This document shows positions 21,243 through 26,092 of a DNA stretch of 26,092 nt, piece after piece. Position 1 is the first letter of the stretch. Every line of letters starts with the position of its first letter. Made by a program: the position numbers and the translations under genes. The stretch covers positions 1 through 26,092 of the forward strand of contig JBBKWJ010000007.1 of assembly GCA_037968895.1 (NCBI GenBank), in the 5' to 3' direction. The DNA is from JBBKWJ01 sp037968895. GTDB lineage: Bacteria > Actinomycetota > Acidimicrobiia > Acidimicrobiales > SZUA-35. The notes beneath the pieces are model-generated. The model was not told the origin of the DNA. It searched no databases and worked only from the letters and a program-made list of their open reading frames with translations.

Positions 21243-22667
21243 ATGGCTAACAAACCGTCTGCGGCGTTCTTCGATCTCGACAGGACTCTTCTATCTGGTT
21301 CAAGTGCGCCGGTCTTTCAACGGCACCTAGCGGAGAACGGCCTCGGTACGCCTAGTTCGGTCCTAAGCGACGTGTACTACAAGATCTTCGAGCGCATCGG
21401 CGAGAACGAACTCCTGATGCAAGCAGCGCGCCTGGCGTCGCGGGTAGCCAAGGGATGGGATCCCGAGGTCGTACGAATCGCAACCACTGCGGCCGCCGAC
21501 GAGCTTCTCCTAATGGTCCAGCCTTTCGCAGCTGTTCTTTTTGATCAGTATCGGGCGAACGGAACCAAGCTCGTGCTCGCCACCACGTCACCCGATCCGT
21601 GGGTGCGCCCGTTGGCCGAGGCCATGGGCTTCGACGACGTTGTCGCTACCCGTTGGGTCGAAAGAGATGGCCTATTCACTGGTGAAACCGACGGACCATT
21701 CCTGTGGGGACGTCAGAAGCGGAACGCCTGCCGCGAATGGGCAAAGTCAAATGGCATCAGAATGCGAGACTGCTCGGCGTACTCAGACTCATACTTTGAC
21801 GCTCCGCTGCTTGGCGCAGTCGGTTCGCCCGTTGCCATCAACCCCGACCTCAGACTCGCCGCTCTCGCCGCGCTGAAGGGGTGGCCTATTCGATACCTCG
21901 ATGCGCCATCCGGTGTCGTCAAAATCGCAGGCCGCGAGATCCAAGAGTGGATGCGACCACTAAGCCGCCCAGAACTCATCCCCAATGCCTCCATCGAGAT
22001 AACCGGTCTTGCCAACATCCCGCGGCGAGGAGGCGCAATCGTGGTAGGCAACCACCGAAGTTATTTCGATCCGACTGTTATGGCCATGGTTGTATCGATG
22101 GCCGGCCGAAACGCTCGATTCCTTGGCAAAAAAGAGGTCTTCGATGCGCCCATCATTGGCAAACTTGCAGCTGCAGCCGGTGGAATTCGGGTTGACCGCG
22201 GCACCGGCTCGAACGAACCGCTTCAAGCTGCGGCCGACGCGCTCGCTGGCGGTGACATCGTCGTCATCATGCCGGAAGGCACGATTCCACGGGGACCCGC
22301 CTTCTTTGAGACCGAGCTTCAAGGTCGTTGGGGAGCAGCACGGTTGGCAGCACTCACTGGTGCTCCCATAGTCCCGGTCGGCTTGTGGGGTACCGAAGTT
22401 GTGTGGCCAAGATCAGCCAGACTCCCAAACCTGAATCCAATGTCACCACCGACAGTGACGGCGTCGGTCGGCGAGCCGATTACCGTGCCAGGCGACGATC
22501 ATGACGCTGACACGCAGGCGATTATGGCGGCCATCATGGCCCAGTTGCCCCCAGAAGCGTCAATTGCAAAAACCCCGACCGACGAGGAGCTTCGGGCTAC
22601 CTTCCCGCACGGTTACACCGGCGACCCTTCGGCGGAGACAACACGCCGACCCGGCTCAGATACCTAA
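21243..22667 (+). CDS. plsC: HAD-IB hydrolase fused to PlsC-type 1-acylglycerol-3-phosphate acyltransferase
   Basis: The start is ATG at 21243 with GGGGAG upstream at good spacing, giving 474 residues; a GTG at 21228 would add five. The N-terminal HAD-IB domain (about 1-215) shows FFDLDRTLLSGSS with the nucleophile Asp, and YSDSYFDAPLL as motif IV. The C-terminal PlsC domain (about 245-445) shows GNHRSYFDP (block I, HxxxxD), an R-x-R-F-like region with ARFLGKKEVFDAP, GGIRVDRG and MPEGTIPRG (block III). It should acylate lysophosphatidate to phosphatidate at the membrane; the HAD half may act as a phosphatase on a phospholipid or related ester. M. tuberculosis PlsC (Rv2483c) has the same fusion and, from memory, lies beside the WS/DGAT Rv2484c. 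Here too a WS/DGAT gene follows, after 59 bases. Confidence 0.9.
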   Translation: MANKPSAAFFDLDRTLLSGSSAPVFQRHLAENGLGTPSSVLSDVYYKIFERIGENELLMQAARLASRVAKGWDPEVVRIATTAAADELLLMVQPFAAVLFDQYRANGTKLVLATTSPDPWVRPLAEAMGFDDVVATRWVERDGLFTGETDGPFLWGRQKRNACREWAKSNGIRMRDCSAYSDSYFDAPLLGAVGSPVAINPDLRLAALAALKGWPIRYLDAPSGVVKIAGREIQEWMRPLSRPELIPNASIEITGLANIPRRGGAIVVGNHRSYFDPTVMAMVVSMAGRNARFLGKKEVFDAPIIGKLAAAAGGIRVDRGTGSNEPLQAAADALAGGDIVVIMPEGTIPRGPAFFETELQGRWGAARLAALTGAPIVPVGLWGTEVVWPRSARLPNLNPMSPPTVTASVGEPITVPGDDHDADTQAIMAAIMAQLPPEASIAKTPTDEELRATFPHGYTGDPSAETTRRPGSDT

Positions 22668-22726
22668 GCCCCGATTCAACGACGTACAGATACAACGACG
22701 GACACGGCACGACAGGTGGAGTACAC

Positions 22727-24292
22727 ATGCGACAGCTCACAGGTATAGATAGTTCATTCTTGGCGATGGAAACTGCAACAACGTTCGGTCACGTCAGCTC
22801 ACTGATCATCTACAAGCCACCTGCAGACCGCGAATTTAACCCATACGAGTCGTACAAGAATCAGCTGATGGCCCGAATTGACCAGCTTGAGCCACTGCGT
22901 CGGCGACTAGTCGAAGTCCCGTTTGGCCTCGACCATCCGTACTGGATCAACGATCCAGATTTCGACGTCGACTTTCACCTTCGCCATATCGCGGTCCCGC
23001 CGCCCGGTCGCCACGACCAGCTTGGTGAGCTCATTTCACGTCTCGTCGCCCGGCCCCTCGACCGGAGTAAGCCTCTTTGGGAGGTCTACGTCATCGAAGG
23101 ACTCGACGACGGAAACTTTGGCATCGTGACCAAGATCCACCACGCTGCCGTCGACGGAGCCGCTGGTGCTGAGCTCACCATGATGATGCTCGACACCACG
23201 CCAAATCCGGCTGAGAAAGTGAAGAAGCCAATCACGTGGCGCGCCGATGCTGAGCCGTCGGTTGCTGAGCTCCTCGCTCGTACTTCGGTCGAAATGATGC
23301 TGCGTCCGCGCAAGATCGCCAAGGTGCAGGTTCAGATTGCGCGAGAGATCGCTCGGCAGACCAACATCCCGGCTTTCAATTCAATGGCAGACCTCATTCG
23401 GCGAGGCGTGCCTGGTATGTCGCCACCCGTGCGAATCGAACGTCAAGACGAACTGCCGCCCGTACCAACCTCGCCGGCACCAAGCACACCGTTCAACAAG
23501 TCGATCACGGCCGCTCGATCCTTCTCGTACCGCTCGATGCAGCTCCAGACGGTCAAAGACATCAAGAATGAACTTGGCTGCACACTTAACGACGTCGTGA
23601 TGGCGTTGTGTGCAGGCGGTCTTCGTCGTTACCTCGAGCACCACAACGCACTGCCGAACGATCCGCTGATCGCAATGGTGCCCGTGTCGATTCGGACTGG
23701 CGAGGAAGAGCACCGATGGACCAATCGGGTCTCGGCCATCTTCACTCCAATCCCGACCAACCTCGATGACCCGCTCGAGCGGGTGGCGTCTATTCATGCG
23801 TCGATGAATTCAGCGAAGGAGCAGCACGACCTTCTGCCCGCCGAAATGATGCTCGACATGGCCCAACTCGCGCCTCCTGCTCTTGCTGCCCGGGCCAACA
23901 GACTGGCGTCGCGGCTCAAGATCGCCGACCGTGTGAACAGTCCAGTCAACCTCGTGATTTCGAATGTTCCTGGCCCCCGCGAACCGCTGTATTTCGACGG
24001 CGCAGAGATGGTCCACTTCTACCCAATTTCGATTGTGACCGATGGGCAGGGCCTCAATATCACAGTGCAAAGCTATTGCGACAAGCTCGACGTTGGCCTC
24101 ATCGCAGCCCGTGACCTGGTTCCCGACTTGGAGTTCCTCATGGATTGCCTGGCCGACGAGACGCGTGAGCTGATGACGATCCTGGGTATGGATGCTCCGG
24201 AGGCGCCGCCGACACAAAAGCAAGCAGCGAAGAAGCAAGCAGCGAAGAAGCCAGCTTCTAAGAAGTCTCGCAAGAGGGCGGCAGCCAAATGA
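22727..24292 (+). CDS. WS/DGAT-type acyltransferase, copy 2, with Lys/Ala-rich C-terminal tail
   Basis: The protein has 521 residues. The catalytic motif HHAAVDG is at 138-144, with KPLWEVYVIEGL (115-126) before it; RWTNRVSAIFTPIP (330-343) and SNVPGPREPLYF (412-423) complete the family pattern, and the N-terminus MRQLTGIDSSFLAME is canonical. The start at 22727 has GGTGGAG with five-base spacing. Residues 497-521 form a disordered, very basic Lys/Ala tail with two KQAAK units, like histone H1-type or HU C-terminal tails, which is unusual for this enzyme family. The stop overlaps the start of copy 3 (ATGA), so the two acyltransferases are translated together. It should make triacylglycerol or wax esters; the acceptor cannot be deduced. 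Confidence 0.94.
   Translation: MRQLTGIDSSFLAMETATTFGHVSSLIIYKPPADREFNPYESYKNQLMARIDQLEPLRRRLVEVPFGLDHPYWINDPDFDVDFHLRHIAVPPPGRHDQLGELISRLVARPLDRSKPLWEVYVIEGLDDGNFGIVTKIHHAAVDGAAGAELTMMMLDTTPNPAEKVKKPITWRADAEPSVAELLARTSVEMMLRPRKIAKVQVQIAREIARQTNIPAFNSMADLIRRGVPGMSPPVRIERQDELPPVPTSPAPSTPFNKSITAARSFSYRSMQLQTVKDIKNELGCTLNDVVMALCAGGLRRYLEHHNALPNDPLIAMVPVSIRTGEEEHRWTNRVSAIFTPIPTNLDDPLERVASIHASMNSAKEQHDLLPAEMMLDMAQLAPPALAARANRLASRLKIADRVNSPVNLVISNVPGPREPLYFDGAEMVHFYPISIVTDGQGLNITVQSYCDKLDVGLIAARDLVPDLEFLMDCLADETRELMTILGMDAPEAPPTQKQAAKKQAAKKPASKKSRKRAAAK
24218..24247 (+). repeat. 15-base tandem duplication encoding KQAAK twice
   Basis: The unit AAGCAAGCAGCGAAG occurs twice without interruption, and a partial third copy (AAGCCAGC) follows. 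It lies in the basic tail of WS/DGAT copy 2 and shows that the tail grew by in-frame duplication; its length is probably variable between strains. Confidence 0.85.
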
Positions 24293-25722
24293 GTAGCGAA
24301 TCATCAAGCTGGGCCGTCAACCCAATTGTGATGAGCTCGCACATGTCCGAGCACGAGACATTGATGTGGCAGCTTGAGAAAGACCCCTGGTTCGATCCAA
24401 GCGGGGCGTCGGTTGCGATCTGCGATCGTCCGCTCAACATGAATGATTTCAAGCGCCGACTGCGCTGGATGATTGTCAATACGCCGAGATTGCGGGAGAT
24501 CGTCGTCTCGCCAATTGGCAAGCTCACGACGCCAGAATGGCACTTCGACGAAGAGTTTGACCTCAGCTATCACGTACGCCGTATCGCGCTGCCCGGCGGA
24601 GGATCGCAGCGGGAGCTTCTCGACCTGTGTGCCGTGCTGTACCAAGATCCATTCGATCGGTCGCGCCCTCTCTGGCGAATCACCGTCATTGAAGGCCTCG
24701 AAAGTGGCAACGCGGCGATCCTCATCAAGATGCATCACACCATCGCAGATGGCATTGGGTCGCTCAAGATGGCTGAGTTTTACATGCAGCTGTCTGCCGA
24801 CGAGGAGCTTCCACCCGATATTGACCTCGCCGAACACCGGCCAGAGCCAATCGAGCGGACTGAGAGCGACAGCAGCGGAATACCGATCGTGGGGCTCCTT
24901 CGCAAAGTTGCTGGCGAGGTCGCAAGTTGGGGAGCCGATCCGCTACGGGTCGTCGATATCGGTACCGACGTCGTTGCTGCGGCCCAGGGTTCGATTGCCG
25001 ATGTCTTCGGCGACGGCGACGACCACGGATCGTCGCCGCTGTTCATGCAACGATCTCGTCAACGACGGTTCGACGTCGTTTCGGTCGATCTAGATAAGGC
25101 CAAGAAGGCTGCAAGTCGGCTTGGAGGCACGATTAACGACCTCTTCTTGACCGGAGTCGCCCAGGGTGCAATCAGCTACCACGACGACGTTGACGTGCAG
25201 TTCGACACCCTGAGCATGACCTTCGTGATCTCGACCCGCGAGAAGGGCGATCGAAGCTCCAATGCGTTCATACCCGTTCGGCTCCCTGTCGATGCATCCG
25301 ACATGCCGATCACCGATCGCTTCAACGCCATTAGTGCTGCGGCTGGCGCCCAGAAGTCGGGACGAAGCGGAAACAGTTCAATGGCAGTCGTCGGGACCAT
25401 CGCGACCAAGCTGCCAACATCCATCGTGACAAAGGTTGCACGGAAACAGTCAGCCGGAATCGACATCGCGACGAGCAACCTTCGGGGTGCTCCCTTTGAG
25501 GTGTTTATATCTGGCGCCCGCGTCGTGGAGACCTACCCATTCGGTCCGGTTGCAGGCACGGCAGCAAACGTGACTGCGATGTCATACGACGGCACGATCT
25601 ACATCGGTATCTCGGCTGACCCAGTCGCAATCACCGATCCCGATCACTTCCAGCGAGCCGTTCAGGCGTCGTTCGATAGCCTGCTCCGCACGAGGAAACC
25701 CAAATCCGCGGCTAAGAAGTAG
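24289..25722 (+). CDS. WS/DGAT-type acyltransferase, copy 3
   Basis: The protein has 477 residues. The catalytic motif HHTIADG is at 149-155, with RPLWRITVIEGL (126-137) before it and a C-terminal SNLRGAPFEVFISG stretch equivalent to the N-x-PGP block. The N-terminus MSSHMSEHETLMWQLEKDP differs from copies 1 and 2 and marks a separate WS/DGAT subgroup that begins at M19 or M1. The start ATG overlaps the stop of copy 2 (ATGA). The last residues are again Lys-rich (RKPKSAAKK). Two dissimilar acyltransferases made in a coupled manner could form a heteromer or serve different acceptors. The last 11 bases overlap the opposing APH-like gene. It is cytosolic or peripheral at storage lipid by family knowledge. 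Confidence 0.9.
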   Translation: MSSESSSWAVNPIVMSSHMSEHETLMWQLEKDPWFDPSGASVAICDRPLNMNDFKRRLRWMIVNTPRLREIVVSPIGKLTTPEWHFDEEFDLSYHVRRIALPGGGSQRELLDLCAVLYQDPFDRSRPLWRITVIEGLESGNAAILIKMHHTIADGIGSLKMAEFYMQLSADEELPPDIDLAEHRPEPIERTESDSSGIPIVGLLRKVAGEVASWGADPLRVVDIGTDVVAAAQGSIADVFGDGDDHGSSPLFMQRSRQRRFDVVSVDLDKAKKAASRLGGTINDLFLTGVAQGAISYHDDVDVQFDTLSMTFVISTREKGDRSSNAFIPVRLPVDASDMPITDRFNAISAAAGAQKSGRSGNSSMAVVGTIATKLPTSIVTKVARKQSAGIDIATSNLRGAPFEVFISGARVVETYPFGPVAGTAANVTAMSYDGTIYIGISADPVAITDPDHFQRAVQASFDSLLRTRKPKSAAKK

Positions 25723-26092
25723 TTACCAACTTGGCGATATCGAGGTCGGCCATCTGCTCCGCATGCCGCTCGGCCATCACTGCGAACATCTCGTCGCCAC
25801 GTTCGGTCTGTCCCACGATCTGCGATGCCACCACAGCCATAAACAGGCCCGTGGCCGATCCGAGCACGTAGTCGTGCCAGACCGCATCATGGTCGACCGT
25901 GAGGTACGGCCGCAATGCCTCGATGTAGTGAGCGACAAGTTCGCTTTCGCAGGCTCGCCGATCGTCAGGCAAAAGACCGGCACCGACGAAGTACGCAAGA
26001 TCTTGAGGACCTGATCCGATTGCGGTTGTTTGCCAGTCGACCACAACGATCTCAGGGTCGTCGCCGAAAAGCATGTTGTCGAGTCTGAAGTC
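25712..26092 (-). CDS. aminoglycoside phosphotransferase (APH)-like small-molecule kinase, 5' end cut by window edge
   Basis: 126 residues plus the stop are visible; the N-terminal kinase lobe lies beyond the edge. The visible part begins with DFRLDNMLF, matching the catalytic loop H-x-D-x-x-x-x-N of APH/choline-kinase folds, and continues with EIVVVDWQTTAIGSGPQDLAYFVG, where the second Asp (VDWQ) corresponds to the Mg-binding motif. These kinases phosphorylate small molecules; mycobacterial and acidimicrobial members near lipid genes are often annotated only as phosphotransferase family proteins, so a drug-resistance role should not be assumed. Its stop codon lies inside the end of WS/DGAT copy 3 on the other strand. 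Confidence 0.85.
   Translation of the reverse strand, partial: DFRLDNMLFGDDPEIVVVDWQTTAIGSGPQDLAYFVGAGLLPDDRRACESELVAHYIEALRPYLTVDHDAVWHDYVLGSATGLFMAVVASQIVGQTERGDEMFAVMAERHAEQMADLDIAKLVTTS

Noticed and set aside
25712..26092. Aminoglycoside resistance gene
   Set aside because: Only the generic kinase catalytic and Mg-binding motifs are visible, the N-terminal half is missing and the context is lipid metabolism.

Overview
The window is chromosomal DNA from a bacterium, most likely an actinomycete. The coding DNA is moderately GC-rich. Many starts are GTG or TTG. The gene families (three WS/DGAT acyltransferases, a MoeY/Rv1355c-type ThiF-nitroreductase fusion, a HelZ-type SNF2 protein, a HAD-PlsC fusion, Mcd-like MaoC) are the sort found together in Mycobacterium and in Acidimicrobiia. 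The moderate GC and the Tat-exported DUF1501 protein with DUF4214 repeats make me lean to an Acidimicrobiia-like lineage. That placement is inference. Coding density is very high: no gap exceeds 300 bases, and I see no tRNA, rRNA, CRISPR array, transposase or phage gene.

Left part (1-6571): an acyl-CoA dehydrogenase followed by an Mcd-like MaoC hydratase runs leftward off the edge. Divergent from it is a coupled DUF1800-DUF1501 pair; the second member carries a Tat signal and four DUF4214 repeats. A PF10118 di-metal protein converges on this pair with a 100-base tail overlap, and an HD-domain protein is divergent from PF10118.

Middle part (6568-13000, all leftward): a LuxI/FeeM-like putative acyltransferase, the ThiF-nitroreductase fusion and a GAF-GGDEF-EAL c-di-GMP enzyme form a tight operon. 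The last two keep the order I recall for M. tuberculosis Rv1355c-Rv1354c. Upstream of them is a HAD 5'-nucleotidase. A 261-base divergent region with several inverted repeats separates it from a HelZ-like SNF2 ATPase, which is coupled to a small basic protein of unknown function.

Right part (16843-26092): a lipid-storage island. A leftward operon encodes an XRE regulator, a patatin-like lipase and a WS/DGAT, each overlapping the next by start-stop. Divergent from it are a FadD12-like acyl-CoA ligase, a HAD-PlsC lysophosphatidate acyltransferase fusion and two more WS/DGATs. Together they could activate fatty acids, build phosphatidate and triacylglycerol or wax ester, and release acyl chains again. 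The intergenic region between the two arms holds a cluster of TTTGC-centred palindromes, a plausible operator for the XRE protein. An APH-like kinase gene runs off the right edge.
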